In this document: positions 36,404 to 48,189 of the stretch, in pieces
Layout of the letters: every line of letters starts with the position of its first letter
Position numbering within the stretch: the stretch's first letter is position 1
NCBI RefSeq assembly: GCF_021134715.1
Contig: NC_060027.1
Coordinates: forward strand, 6,262,001-6,326,000
DNA length: 64,000 bases
From: Daphnia pulex
Lineage: Eukaryota > Arthropoda > Branchiopoda > Diplostraca > Daphniidae
Direction: 5' to 3'
Notes under the pieces: generated by a model
The model's database searches: none
What the model was told of the DNA's origin: nothing
What the model saw: the letters and a program-made list of their open reading frames with translations, nothing else
Program-made: the position numbers and the translations under genes

Positions 36404-36828
36404 TTTCTTTTCTGTAAAATTCCACATTATCATGTGATTCTTTCGTAAGAGAAGAAAATTTTGTAAGAAATAAATAAAAGAGATCAATTGTTCAATTTCA
36501 TCCCTAACACACATTTAATAACTGAAAAGAAATTACCAATTTTTTATTTTTACCTGGTTATTTCTCATTATTTGGAAGCATACATGAAACATGAGTTAGA
36601 TTCATGTAAAAATTTAAAACATGGGAAAAACTCGTTCTTTGACTTACTACGATTTAATTGAAAATGAAGCTACATAAGAGGCCTGTGCTAATTTCAGGCA
36701 AGTTTACCACAAATGAGATTTTCGACCTTTTCCAGACCTGGCAACTCAGCATCCTTTCGTGGTCTATTACATTAATCATTATTTATAGCAGACGACAAGA
36801 CAAAGTAAACAACTAAACATTACGTCTT

Positions 36829-38471
36829 GATTGCACTCCGGGGTCCGGAGCGCTCTAGTGTCAAAAGTGGCTATTGCACTCCGGAGTCCGGAGTCCTCTA
36901 GCGTCAAAAGTGGCTATTGCACTCCGGAAATTTATGGCGACGAATGGCAAACAAATAACGAATGATTCTGTGTTTTGACTTTACAATGGTTTTGAATTCA
37001 TTAAATATTCAATTAAAGGTAAGAAATAAATTTGCAATGTAATTATAATAACAATCAAATATATTTTAATTTCACTAATAAACACAAATAGCCAGTATAA
37101 TTGTATAAAAGATGGAACTTGGTTAGTATTGTTAACTTAGCTAGAGTCCACCATTTAATGCGAATTTTAGTCGGTTGAGCGCCGGCAGAAAGCGCACCGT
37201 TGGCGAAACTAAGGGCCTCGTCATTCATATGCCTGTAATAACGTGCAACAAGGTCATTCCAGGAAATATAACATGAGATCCAATCATTTAACCAATCGAA
37301 CATACAACAAAACCTTATTACATCACACGGAATGTAAAGTAAATAGTTCTAGCACATTAATGAAATTTGGGAACCAATGTAAAAGTAAATCCTACCTTTT
37401 TCTTGCATAGGTCTTGACATGTTCCGCAGAAACAGGGTGGTCTTTATGCTCCAACTCCAAGACCTTGATCTCAAACTTTTCACTAACTGGATTTAAAACA
37501 AATCTAATCTGCACTGGACAATTGTTTGGCATCACATTTTAGTTCAGTCGTGAACCCTTTACTGATCGTGATTTGTGAGTACCAAAATGAGGGCACGTGT
37601 ATTGAATTATTTTAAACTTAAACTTTTCGTCAAGTGCGATTTGATTTCTTCGGTCATTGTTGTAACTACTAATTGACTCACAATGACCACGACGCAGATA
37701 TACATTTTCTGTCATTAACTGCTTAATAAACCCTTACAATCTCAGAATTACTATCAAAAGTCTGATTTAAGGCAAGTGATTTTAGCAACGACATTGGTTA
37801 GCCAAAAAGAGCAGTGGTTAACTTTGTTTATGATTATTTCCGCGGCGTTGGTACCCAAAGCAACCCATCATCAAAGGACAAGGCGCTTCCATATTCCGCT
37901 CTTAAAGGATCTTTGATTGACGCCGCACCATGTGCCAATTCTTTCCCCTTTTAAATCAATTACTTTTTCATTGTCAGTTCATTCATGTGATGACAAAGCA
38001 CCGAGTGAAACTGAACACGAAAATACCAAGTATTTTTTCGCACTCACAATTCAGTTGAAATGTCTTTTGATATTCTCACTATAATAAAGTAAACTGCATC
38101 TGCATGTTAAGTTTTGTATTGTTTTGTTTCAAGATATGAAAGACGTGTTTAGCTGTTAGTTTATTGGAATAAGAGACACGAGCATTGCATGGTTTATAGC
38201 GTGAAATCAGCTGAATCACACGTTACGTGTCAATCAGCAGAAATATTGAGTTGCTGGTCAATGCGTTTAAAGGTCACAAAGAACCCCTCGAAGCCACATT
38301 CTGAGAACTCCGGCTCGACCTTCAGGCAAGTAAGGGGGCGACAGAGGGTGACTCATTTCCTTTCCGGAGTGCAATAACCACTTTTGACGCTAGAGGACTC
38401 CCGACTCCGGAGTGCAATAGCCACTTTTGACACTAGAGCGCTCCGGACTCCGGAGTGCAGTAGATTTTACC
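36829..38471. mobile_element. Mutator-like element with 97-bp terminal inverted repeats and 9-bp duplication
   Basis: Terminal repeats are 36832-36928 and 38363-38459. Each holds two 43-bp tandem units beginning TTGCACTCCGG..TCCGGAG plus a partial third. TTACGTCTT flanks the element at 36820-36828 and 38472-38480, the 9-bp size typical of Mutator insertions. The right flank carries about 12 bp between the repeat and the duplication, so one end may be eroded. The interior contains a FAR1-like relic, which fits Mutator-like transposases. Confidence 0.68.
37391..37690 (-). pseudogene. FAR1-like DNA-binding domain relic of a Mutator-like transposase
   Basis: One minus-strand frame reads RRNQIALDEKFKFKIIQY, then TCPHFGTHKSRSVKGSRLN, a stop, NVMPNNCPVQIRFVLNPVS, EKFEIKVLELEHKDHPVSAE and HVKTYARKR. 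The C..HfG..k.R...GsR / nCPv.Irf.......l.V..le.eH.HpvS...v..Y.r.R pattern is that of FAR1/WRKY-like zinc domains found at the N terminus of animal MULE transposases (ZSWIM3-type). It is broken by one in-frame stop. The catalytic domain is not visible, so the host element is non-autonomous. A short unrelated frame lies at 37055-37303 on the same strand. Confidence 0.65.
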
Positions 38472-38480
38472 TTACGTCTT

Positions 38481-39288
38481 CCGTGTAAGTGACACCTGAA
38501 TTTTTAAAAAAGATTCTAATGCCAAAGTGAAGGATTTTAAACAATAGTAAGTCACTGGAATCATTAGAATTATTAAAACAAAGAAATTTCAGATTTCAGT
38601 GGTAATTGAATAAATTATTATTTGTATTTTGGGTTATGACTTTTATCACCTTTTAATGATAGAAAAAATTGACCACATTTTCCAGAAAAGAAAACACAGT
38701 CTGATTTCTCTAATGTTAACGTCTTTCTTTCATTTTGTGGCTCTTCAGGTAGCTCTCACCCAAAACAATACAGCATTCGACTCCTGTATCTGATCATTAC
38801 CCGAATTAGGTTAAATTCATTCTGATCACATTTGTACAACAAGGCATAACGTGTGTTTTGAAGAAAAAAAAGCTTTAGACAATGTACTGAATCAAAGAAA
38901 AACAAGGATACCTATTTCAAACAAGAAATCAGTAACCAGTCAATGAATATATTGATTATGAAGCACGGTCCAGTTGATTATGGTTTGGATGACGAAAGCT
39001 GGAAAAGAAGGCTGAATAGTAACTATCACAAAGCTAAGAAACACTGTGCTGACATTTATTACCGATTTTTTGTGTTTGTTCTAACCATGGTGGTTCTAAC
39101 ATAAAAGAGAGAGAACAGAGCCAAATTTAAAAAGAGAAGACTAATTTATTTTCATAAGTTTATTATATTATTTAATTTATTTATTTTCATAATCTTAATC
39201 GTTTTTCGTTATTTTGACTTTAGAAAAATGGAAGAAGATGAATAAAGAAATGAAAGTAAACTGATAGCCTTTTTATTCTGTTGTATAG
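38481..39288. other. No gene seen
   Basis: AT-rich DNA between the Mutator-like element and the first LRPPRC-like exon. It ends with an acceptor-like TTCTGTTGTATAG. Confidence 0.35.
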
Positions 39289-40950
39289 CATCAAAATGAA
39301 CTGGAGTTTGTACGAAGACATGGCCACCGCCTATATCAAATCTGGAAATGCTTCAGGCCTTGCCAAACTGGTAAATTCTCTACTGCCAGATGGGGAAGAA
39401 GATGAAATGAAAAGCGAAGTGATTGAATTATCCGGTCAAATAATTGGGTCAATTTTAAAAGAGATTTGCGAACAAACACCGTAAGATACTACGTCATCAA
39501 TGTACATTTCTACTATTCCTTAAATTCTTCTTTTTATTTTCCAGTTCCGGACAGCTGGAAGTAATTGAGCCTCTTTTAGAAGCTTTTCGTGATCAGGGAT
39601 TGACCATTTCTTTGAGCGTGGCCCAATTTGTACGTGACAAAGTATCAGAAGGCCAGTTGACTCCTGCTTCCGTTGATCTCTTGGCTGAACTAACCTCGGG
39701 ACAACTAATTCCTGTACCGTTGAATCCCTTGCCTAAGCGCCTTCAGTTGGGAACGAATAGTCAGTCAAATAAGAAAAACATCAATAAATTCTGTGCATTC
39801 GTACGAGAGCGTAAATTACACGAAGCATTGACATCGAAAAAGGTTTGTTTTATTTTTCGTATCTTCTTCTTTAACCAAATTACAAATGAGTAATGTACAT
39901 ATTTGACCAGGAGCTGGAGGCCCGCAGTGTTTTTTTCAAGATCGAATTAAATCTCTTGTTAATGGACCTGTACGGCCATCACGGACGTTTGGACGAGGCT
40001 CTCGATTTATTCTCCCGACTGCACAAGGACCCCGACCTTATCATCCTGCCTTCTAAAATCATGAATCTCTCTGCTCATCTGTTGAAAGGAGGTCGGCCAG
40101 TTGATGCGATTCGCTTTCTAGAAAAATTGAAAGCTGATCCGCAAGTGGCTGAAAAATCGAGTTGACGAGATCCGTCAACGCAAGTGCTGTTCGACTGATG
40201 GACGCCGCTGCCAAAAATGGCAATGTCGAAGTAATTCAGAAAATATTCGACTGTCTGGAACAATCGAAAGCCTTGAAAATGAGTAGAGCCCTGTTAGGTA
40301 CACTAGTCAAAGTCCATGCTGTTCGGTACGTTAAGTTTCAGTTTCATTTTCAATTGTGTAACGTGAGTCATCATTTTGTTTTTAAAATTAGAGATGATTG
40401 GGACAGTTCCCTAGCCGAGTTTGATCGTTTGACCAAAGAGCGACGCTCGACACCTTGGAGCACCGAATTAGCCGCCAGTTTGATTGAAAAAGACGACACG
40501 AGAAGACTTGACCGACTTATGAAAATGAACAGTCAAGTCCACGGGGAGAGGGACAGTCTCTTTGATCTGTCGCTGGCTTTTCTTAGCTGTCAGCGAGTCA
40601 AAGATGCAAAAAAACTCCTCGAGGTATGTAAATAAATGTGTGTGTGTGTGTTTGTGTGTGCAATGCATATATATTTAGATAGTATATAAATAAGTTCCCG
40701 AAATAGTTCCTCGAGTATATACAGCGAGAGAATCTTTAATTTCTAATTTCATCTTTGAATTTTTGGGGACAACATTTTTGTGTGTAGACTCCTGGACTGC
40801 GTATCGTCAACAGTCGACTGGACAACGTCTGCTCCTTCTACGTGCGTAAGAAAAAACTCGACGAACTGGAGAATTTGGTGAAGATTAGCCGGAACGTTTT
40901 CAACGTGGACCGCCACATGTTGTACGATCATTTATTGGCGGCTTGTATCA
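39289..40950 (+). pseudogene. LRPPRC/bicoid stability factor-like PPR gene fragment
   Basis: Exons 39289-39480, 39545-39842, 39911-40325, 40392-40623 and 40788-about 40950 use GT-AG. Content: MNWSLYEDMATAYIKSGNAS, LEVIEPLLEAFRDQGLTIS, FCAFVRERKLHEAL, MDLYGHHGRLDEALDLFSRL (PPR-type helical hairpin), LLKGGRPVDAIRFLEKL, LLETPGLRIVNSRLDN, LDELENLVKISRNVFNVDRH. This matches the PPR array of LRPPRC/Bsf, which stabilises mitochondrial mRNAs. No start codon region, targeting peptide or C-terminal end is present. The last exon runs off into II-rich non-homologous sequence (ACIIIIILF). A frameshift near 40157 breaks exon 3. It is a truncated, probably captured or segmentally duplicated fragment. Confidence 0.72.
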
Positions 40951-41409
40951 TAATTATAATTTTATTTTAATTTATTTAACTATTTCACTGATGTTTATAT
41001 GTGTTAACATAAATATGAACCTAAATAAACTTGTAAATATGTGTTTTGTCACATTAAATAAAAGTATATTTCGATTTAATTATATTATACTTATTTCAGA
41101 AGCAATTGTCAAATTAATGTAAAACATAACAAATCGGTACATTTAATTAATTTCTGATCCGGTTTACAGTTGAATTGTAAACGCAGTCGATTTACTGTTT
41201 TAATACCGTCTAAAAACCGAAACAACAGCGTTAAATCTCGGTTAATAATCAAAATTGTCGCATGCATTTTAGACGCTTTTTGCATCGATTTGATGGATTT
41301 AAAACGAAAATTCGAACGAAAAACTTTTACTCGGGATATGTATCACACTTCACACCAGTGAACAAAACCGGTTTGAAACCAGTTTTGACCCGACAAACCT
41401 CCACTAGGG
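40951..41409. other. AT-rich tail after the LRPPRC-like fragment
   Basis: No gene. Words such as GCGTTAAATCTCGGTTAATA and AAAACCGGTTTGAAACCAG recall the region right of copies A and B (CAGTTAATAAACAGG, AACCGGTTAAAA). A transposon right end may lie here, but no terminus is defined. Confidence 0.3.
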
Positions 41410-41735
41410 CCCCAACTATTGACACACCTATTCATATCTGCTTGTTAATACCTCATCAATATCACCTAACATCATTCATTTCTCTTAAATAAAACAAGTA
41501 ACGACAATTCGCACCCCCCCCCCTCTTAGTTATCGCCGTTCAGTTCACATCAGTGGAAAACTTTGGTCCTTTGAACCGGAGATCTCTACTTATTCGCTCA
41601 AGCTTTCAGCTAGACCCCTCCTCCACTGGCATCCGGTGTTGATTCTTTACGTCCCAGCCTTCCTGTTCTCAAAGTCTCTCATTGGTAGAGTCACCACAAC
41701 ACTGAGTCTCTTCGGTGTGTCGATCTCGCGCGTTT
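41410..41735 (+). repeat. Dispersed repeat, copy 2
   Basis: Homologous to 8830-9300 in the same order (see that entry), more compact. It is followed by a plus frame to 41990 with a coiled-coil-like VQRFQEKLAAWKKRRTHLRK, possibly a gag-type protein, not identified. Confidence 0.5.
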
Positions 41736-42089
41736 TATCTACAAGCTTCAGTCATCCAACCAGAACCTCTGGATTATTTCGTCACAACCACTCCCAAAGG
41801 CCCAGTAAATGGAGCAGTTGAAGTTCAAAGATTCCAGGAGAAACTGGCAGCCTGGAAGAAAAGGAGAACGCATTTGAGGAAGCAGATTACGAGCCTTCCC
41901 AACGAAATTTACTTGGCTCCCGATGTGCCAACAAAGGATGGTAAGCAGTTACATCGCGAGGCAAGTAGTTTCTACACCGGAAAATTTTAGCAATAAAGAA
42001 GTATTTCATTTCGATATATGTTGAATTCATCTCGTCAGTGGCACTGCGCTCTTCTATCCCAGCCCTAGCCTAGCAACGCCCACAGTGAT

Positions 42090-42620
42090 TTCTTGCTTGA
42101 ACCGACAAGGCGCTCCAATGATCTGCCAAAACGTGTGTGGTGGCGAGAATTTCCAGTCGATCCCACGGTTGATCATTTCCTATGTCACCAGCTTTGAGTT
42201 CAGTTTCACAATCCTCTCGCGCAGTTTCTTTTCAACCATGACTATAATAGTTCCATTGTCGGAGAAACGGTGCTTAAATGGCCTCAATCGGTGATGAACT
42301 GGCGTAACGCCATCAAAAAAATTTTGCAGAGAGAGAATAAACTAGCCCCAGGTGAATGACAAAGGTGGAGAAACAGGTGATGAGGCCATAGCGCTTCTCC
42401 ATGCTCCGGCCGATCACTGTGTTGAAAGGCCCGAAGAAGTCAAGATAAGAAGTCGAGATGGGTCGGAAGAACGGTGACATCCTTTTCGTGGGAAAGCCAT
42501 TACCGTTTGTTGAGGTTGCGCACATCTGCACTGATATTTGACGCAACGCGCCAAGGTTTTCCGTAACGCCCGCGGCTCCTGAATATAATTATGCTCTACT
42601 CCTGCGAGGCGTATGGCGAG
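42090..42620 (-). pseudogene. BEL/Pao retrotransposon integrase relic
   Basis: Minus-strand frames give CVKYQCRCAQPQQTVMAFP, then RPISTSYLDFFGPFNTVIGR and SMEKRYGLITC. The Y-x-D-[YF]-F-G-P-[FL]...GR..EKR.G.IfTC motif is diagnostic of BEL/Pao integrases (the D is the first catalytic Asp). Further on, DNGT begins the second-Asp region and IDWKFSPPHTFWQIIG matches 'I.W.F.PP..P..GG.WE'. Frameshifts and stops separate the blocks. The remaining pol domains and LTRs are not seen. Confidence 0.72.
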
Positions 42621-43429
42621 AATGATAAGATGCCGAGATTGTTCTTGAAGTTCATCATGACAAGTTCATCGATTGTAATTGAAAACAGAATTTACTTTTT
42701 TGCCCGATCTAGTCCTTTTCTTTCCCCTATTTCCCCCGCGCTCTGTAAGACAGAGAAAAATACAAATATGCGCGTTTATGGGGGACGACAACTGCAGGTG
42801 GGTGGAAATGGGGAGAAGGGGAAGAAACGGGAAAAAAAATAAAATATGTTTTCAATTTAAAATTTACTACATTGAATCTCATGCAAAAATTGTGAATATT
42901 AAGAGTATTATAAAACTTACCAAGCTCATCATAACAATATAAAAAAGGAGTCTTTTTTTTGGTTGAAAACCATCGTCGGTTTACTGAATTCACCTACTTA
43001 AATTGTTCGTTAATTCAGATAACGAAACTGAATTGCAAAATTGATTGCAATAACTAGTTGAAAAAAATTAGTTGATTATTAATTAGTTATTAAATTTGTT
43101 AATAAGTTAATGAAAATAACACTTGTTTCAAACGATTGTTTTCACTTAAAAGTTCCTTCAGCTTCTTAGCTTTTTTTGAATATTTCTTATTCTTCTCATT
43201 TCAGTCTTGCCACAATCACGCTTAAAATTTGATCAATCTTAAAATTAAATTCAATTTTTTGAATCGTCACTCTTTTATTTTTGAGATTGAGCTTAATTCA
43301 TACAAAAATTACCGATTGAACTTCTTCCGGCGGTACAATATTACCGTCGGAATCATCAATCGAAGTTCATTAAAGTAATCAAAAAGAAAATCCTTTTATT
43401 TAAAGCAATTTGCATATTCTCTTAACCTG
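42621..43429. other. No supportable gene
   Basis: AT-rich DNA with a few short frames. The stretch downstream of the copy E accessory gene lacks any further exon I can defend. Confidence 0.3.
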
Positions 43430-44254
43430 CTGTATTGCCTTTCTCCAGTTCGGAATCTACTTTAATAAAGTCTTCTCGCGTTATGAGTGGTAATCGCAAG
43501 CCAAACTCAACCATCGTTTCTGAGTTTCTTGATTGTAGCAGACGCTCCACTTTCTCAAGTAGCGTTTGCACCATTAGTTTAAGTTCTAAATTCTCTTATT
43601 TTACTTGGATGAGAAGGAGAGTGACAGAAACCATCGCAGTCATTTCGTCCCTTGCTCCAATGGCTTCTAAAAAGAGGAGAAATGAAACACAAAAAACAAA
43701 GAACATGACAAATGAATATTTAAAAACTGGTACCTGCCAATTCATCTTCTGTTATCATATATACTATTTTATCATCAACAATTTATGATACAATCACAGT
43801 TTTTGCAAAGAGATCAAGCCCTTTTACAGATTCTCCATTCACTTTTCCACCTCCATTACCAGAATCAACCTTTGTTTTAACTTTCATATGCTTGATTACC
43901 ATCATAACCTCTTTTATTTGAGGCATTGTCCACTCTATCCTCTTCTAAACACATACTGCTGTTCTGAAAGACTTTTGTTGAAGGACTCTTTGTAAGCTTA
44001 GGCATGTCACCCTGCAGAAATCTATTGGGTCGAACTAAAAACAAATTTTATAAAAGAACATTAGGACTCAAACACAAATTTCTTTAAGTTAATAATGCAA
44101 TGTACTAACCACTTGATAAATTAGGTTGTGCCACTTTACTTGTGTCATTACGACATTTTTTTTGCTGTGAAGATTGTGAAGATTCTGCGTATTGAGCTAC
44201 TGGGATATTCAGCCTTTTCCAATTTTTGGATAAAGTTCGGGATTGTGAACCCAT
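43430..44254 (-). pseudogene. Accessory (DUF4806-like) protein, copy E
   Basis: Starts MGSQSRTLSKNWKRLNIPVA at 44254, with a donor after LSSG near 44107. The next exon at about 44038-43880 gives VRPNRFLQGDMPKLTKSPS and NKRGYDGNQAYES followed by a stop. A third block at about 43590-43435 gives ELKLMVQTLLEKVERLLQSR and LPLITREDFIKVDSELEKGN, the helix plus L-P-L-x-[ST]-x-E-x-[FL] signature seen in copies A-C. The N-terminal P-x-x-W block and the last exons are missing. No transposase partner is visible to the right (44.3 kb onward). It may be a solo accessory gene or a remnant. Confidence 0.48.
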
Positions 44255-44779
44255 GTTAATGCAGAAATAATATTTCAAAAATTAACTGATATTGATCCAA
44301 TGATTGATACACTAAGTACCTACCGGTCAAATTTGTATAGTGTACCTACTTCAGACGCTTTAAGCATGGCGTCTTTTGGTGCTACGAGACTTTAGTTTTT
44401 TTTTTAATTAGCAACGTAGTTGCTAAGATTTTTGGAGGCGGATTCAAAACAAAATTGTGGATATGAAAAAAATGCTACCCCTTTCCTAACATTTCCTTAC
44501 CACCTGCAATTGGCGCCAACTGTACCTACTTTGCAGACCAAAATTTTGGTGTTTGCCGTGCATTCGTTATGCGCTTCCCAAAAAGGGCTAAAAAAATACT
44601 TGAGGTCCTTCTAGATTTTAGTAAAAGTTGAAGAATAAGTTAATCTTCATGTTAGGTACTACAGATTTCTATTTTTTAAATAGCCAGACAGCTGGTGTGA
44701 AAAATTTACCTGAGAAACGTTGATTTCACCTTCTATTGGTTTTCCTAGATGGAAAATGCCTTTTGAGTGAAGTTGACGT

Positions 44780-44870
44780 CATGGTGTATACGACGAAGCC
44801 AAATGGTTTCTTTTTCAGCCTCACAGGCTGCCTCAGAGCTTGTGGGCTGGTGCTCAGCTTTGATGCTGGT
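44780..44870 (+). repeat. Dispersed repeat shared with 16850-16935
   Basis: GAAGCCAAATGGTTTC followed by CAGCCTCACAGGCTGCCT. It is inverted relative to the copy at 16850-16935. Confidence 0.5.
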
Positions 44871-44989
44871 GGAAAGTACCACGCAAATTTTCTACTGCAC
44901 CACGCTACTGATCAGTTTTTGAACATGAAAAAGCACTATCATAATATCAGAGAGAAAATATAGTCCATACAAGTCTGTTTCTGAGTTCC

Positions 44990-45240
44990 ATTGTTGAAGT
45001 GACTCTACCCAAGCAACAATATCAACAGAGAAAAAAAGGCACTCTGTTAGTTCCGCTCAGTTTGTGTCCAAACAAGGAAAATTTTCATAAAGAGCTGTCG
45101 TAGTGACCCTCTCAGACAAATTCTCCGCCGATACAGTAACAAAGGCACTCTGTTGGTCTACGGACCAGAAGACAAGGAGTTTCCGATAAAGAACTGTCGA
45201 AGTGACGCTTTCCAAAATAAATATTTGCGAGTATCAGCCG
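44990..45240 (+). repeat. Degenerate direct repeat, unit about 100-106 bp
   Basis: AAAGGCACTCTGTT[A/G]G recurs at 45035 and 45141. AAAGA[G/A]CTGTCG[T/A]AGTGAC recurs near 45090 and 45189, and a partial GAAGTGACTCTACCCAAG lies near 44996. No coding role is visible. Confidence 0.55.
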
Positions 45241-45739
45241 TGGAGTAAAAGAGACACCAAACAGCTTTGACACGTAGAGAAACTTTTGGAAAAAAACTTT
45301 ATATGCAGGGAATCAAATTCTAGTGGTGGAAAGTGACAACATCAGAGATCAAGTAGGAGAAAGGAGCGTCGGGATATGACTGCTAAAAACCCACTTAAAT
45401 CGGAGGTAAATACAAAAGCGGATTCAATGTTCTTCAGAAGAAGTGAGCGTAGAAGAAAAACCCGACTCCAATGTTCGGAGATCAGGCCAAATTAGAAGTC
45501 GCCTACAAATACTGAGTACAACAAGTTTGGTTCAACTCAAACATTATATATTAAAAATCAAAGAAAAACCTAAAAAAAGATTAGCCAGAATCTCAAAATT
45601 AGAAAACTAATTAATCACAATTGACAAGGAATTCTTTGAGACATTTGACAAAACCTCAAGCGCAGACTGCTTGTTTGACACAAGCCTGTAAAAATTCCAG
45701 AAAGGAAACTCCTCCGAGCCGAAAGATACTGACGTAATA

Positions 45740-45893
45740 ATGGTCACAAACCCGACAGCTTTTCCGGGGCCCACAGGACCAGGCTGTGCCACAAGAAACG
45801 GACGGCCGACAAAGGCCCTAAGGCCCCCTAGGAAAACCAGGACAACAAGGACCACAAGGACCATAGGTACCACAGTTGGGAGATTGATTGTAC
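45740..45893 (+). pseudogene. Collagen-like Gly-X-Y fragment
   Basis: One plus frame contains FPGPTGPG and the other continues GPLGKPGQQGPQGP, then a stop, VPQLGD and a stop. Glycine at every third position with Pro/Gln fillers indicates a collagen triple-helix scrap, broken by a frameshift and two stops. It is only about 40 codons long. With the other host fragments in this window it may have been carried in by a transposon, but nothing here shows which one. Confidence 0.5.
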
Positions 45894-48189
45894 ACTATTG
45901 CCTTCCAGTGAGACAAATGCAAGAATCGATAGTGTTCAGATTTTTTTTTAAACTGCTGATTAATTTTGTGAATTCTGCCATACTCAGCATGCCATACATA
46001 AAGAAAACAATTTCTTTTGTGCGATGTCCATAATCTAATGCACCTTACCGATGACGTTTGATTGTATAGTTCATTAGACTCTTAAATCGGGTATTAATTC
46101 AAAAATGTTGAAAGTCATAAAAAAATCTAGTAAGAAATAACCCCTTTCACTATTCTATTTTAGAGACAATCGGATAAATCAAAATTTGTCAGAAAGCCAA
46201 CATTGTCATTGCGGTAATTTTTTCTAATTTGAAAGATCAACATTACGATGACCCAATGATTGAATGACGGAATTTTTTGTGATGACTTTAAAATTCTCCA
46301 TCACAAGAAGTGCTGAATTGGGTGCAAAAAGCCGAATAAATGTGAACTTCTTTTCGATAATACTGTAGCTATTGTATACAATTTCGTGAGGTGGTATTCG
46401 TTTTATTCATATTATTGGAAGAGTTTTCCCTCAAAAGCTTGATTTTGTTAATCTTCCTGTAAAGTTTAGCGCCATCGATTGTTTTTTTTTCATAATTTAG
46501 AATTAATGCTGTGTCTTCACCCATAAGTTCTTTTAAATTCCATCAGTCTTTTAAAGGGATCAATTCTCCTCCTTTATTGAAAAAAAAATTATTTTGTGGT
46601 ATCTTCCCTTCTCCCTCATGATACACCAGAATCAGATCAGATCAGCACCAGAATTAATTTTTGTAAGTATTGTAAGTAACAGGACATCAAAATTTTTCTT
46701 TTATGAAAACTAAGAAAATGGTATTTTATAAAATGTAATGTCTCTCCGTTTCGGATTGTAATGTTTAAAGGTGTAGTTTCTAGTAATTAGTAACAAATTT
46801 TTTTAGTCGATTAAATTTTAAAAAAAAATCCTATTCTCCATTTATTGTTTATTTTATATTTCAAATCCACCATGAAAATAGACATCCTGAGAACACCCAA
46901 CAGACAGTGGCGACACGCATAAGAATAAAGGTCACATGGGGCATCTTGGATGTACATAGGATAACAACTGGATGTCCCAGAACCCATTCTAAGAAACATT
47001 CATAATATACCGTCGCTTAAACATTCATTTCTTGTTTCACAGGGGATGGATCAGTTTTCGATGACAGGATGTCAAGTAGATGGGACATAATTTTAAATTA
47101 AGCAGTACTGCCGTCACCGATTTTTTTTTTAGTTTAAAATATATTTTTTAATGAATCTGTTGCAAAATTCTGTTTTAACGCGTTTGATCCCCCTTTTGCA
47201 TCAACCCCTCTATTTTTGTCTAATTTTGTCTGGCATTGACTGCTTTGGAGTAGTCGAGAGAGTGACCTACTTATTCAAAAGGGTTGCACACTGAAAACCC
47301 ATACATTTTTCATGTGATTTCGATTGCATGCGGACTAGCGCGGTATCTTTTATAGAGGTTTTGTCAAATTGACCACTCACTTATCTATGATACTATTAAA
47401 AGAGATAAATCTGTGTAAGGTAAACAACACATGACCGATTTCGTACGAAAATACACTTTACCGGCTACACTTACAAACAGTGTAGTCCGATGAGGTTGCA
47501 ATATCTATGATTGTAATTGTCGGGCCATAAAGAAGCAAAGGACCGCTTGACTTAACGCTGTCACAGAACTCTAATGACGCCTTAATGACGCATCCGAGTA
47601 AATTGACAGATTGTATTCGACTGCTGTATGGCCATGCCATTAGATAACCTTAACCTAAAATAATGGTGAAAACACGGTAGACACCAAAATATACCAACGA
47701 TAAAAAACGTACTCATATAAAAAAACAGTTCCTATATAAACGCAAATAAAAAATCATCTTGCTAGTGGTGATGGTGTACTTTACATAAATAGAAAAAAAA
47801 ATTTACGCAGAGTCGCAATTAACTTATTGAATAACTTATTAACTTACGAAATCGGGCAGGCGAACAAAAACTGTTAGTCTGTAATTTATCTAAATTTATC
47901 TATAAAATTGGATTTGCTTTCTTTTTCTGCTTTACCCCAATTCCTCTGGAATCTCTTCTCGTTTTTTTTGTGGATAGTCTTCTGTCTGTCATTCCCATTT
48001 TTTACATCTGGCTACAAATACTGTTCCGTTTATCGAAAGAAGATTATTTTTTCACCAGTCGTCTAGTCACATCTCCAGAAGAAATTCCTGATTTTTCGAA
48101 CGTGATCTCTTCAAGAGGTATGATGATTGGAAGAACCAATGTATTCAAGCGAAATGCTTACGGGCGAACAATAATTATTACTTTTGGAG
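45894..48189. other. No supportable gene
   Basis: AT-rich sequence. A minus frame at 46811-46999 is Cys-containing but unrecognised. A candidate acceptor (TTTCACAG) precedes a short frame GMDQFSMTGCQVDGT near 47045. Not enough to call a gene. Confidence 0.25.

Noticed and set aside
36158..36514. 118-codon minus-strand frame
   Set aside because: Antisense to the last exon of the copy C accessory gene.
40637..40665. GT-rich run considered as a repeat feature
   Set aside because: A short intronic dinucleotide run in the LRPPRC-like fragment; ordinary.
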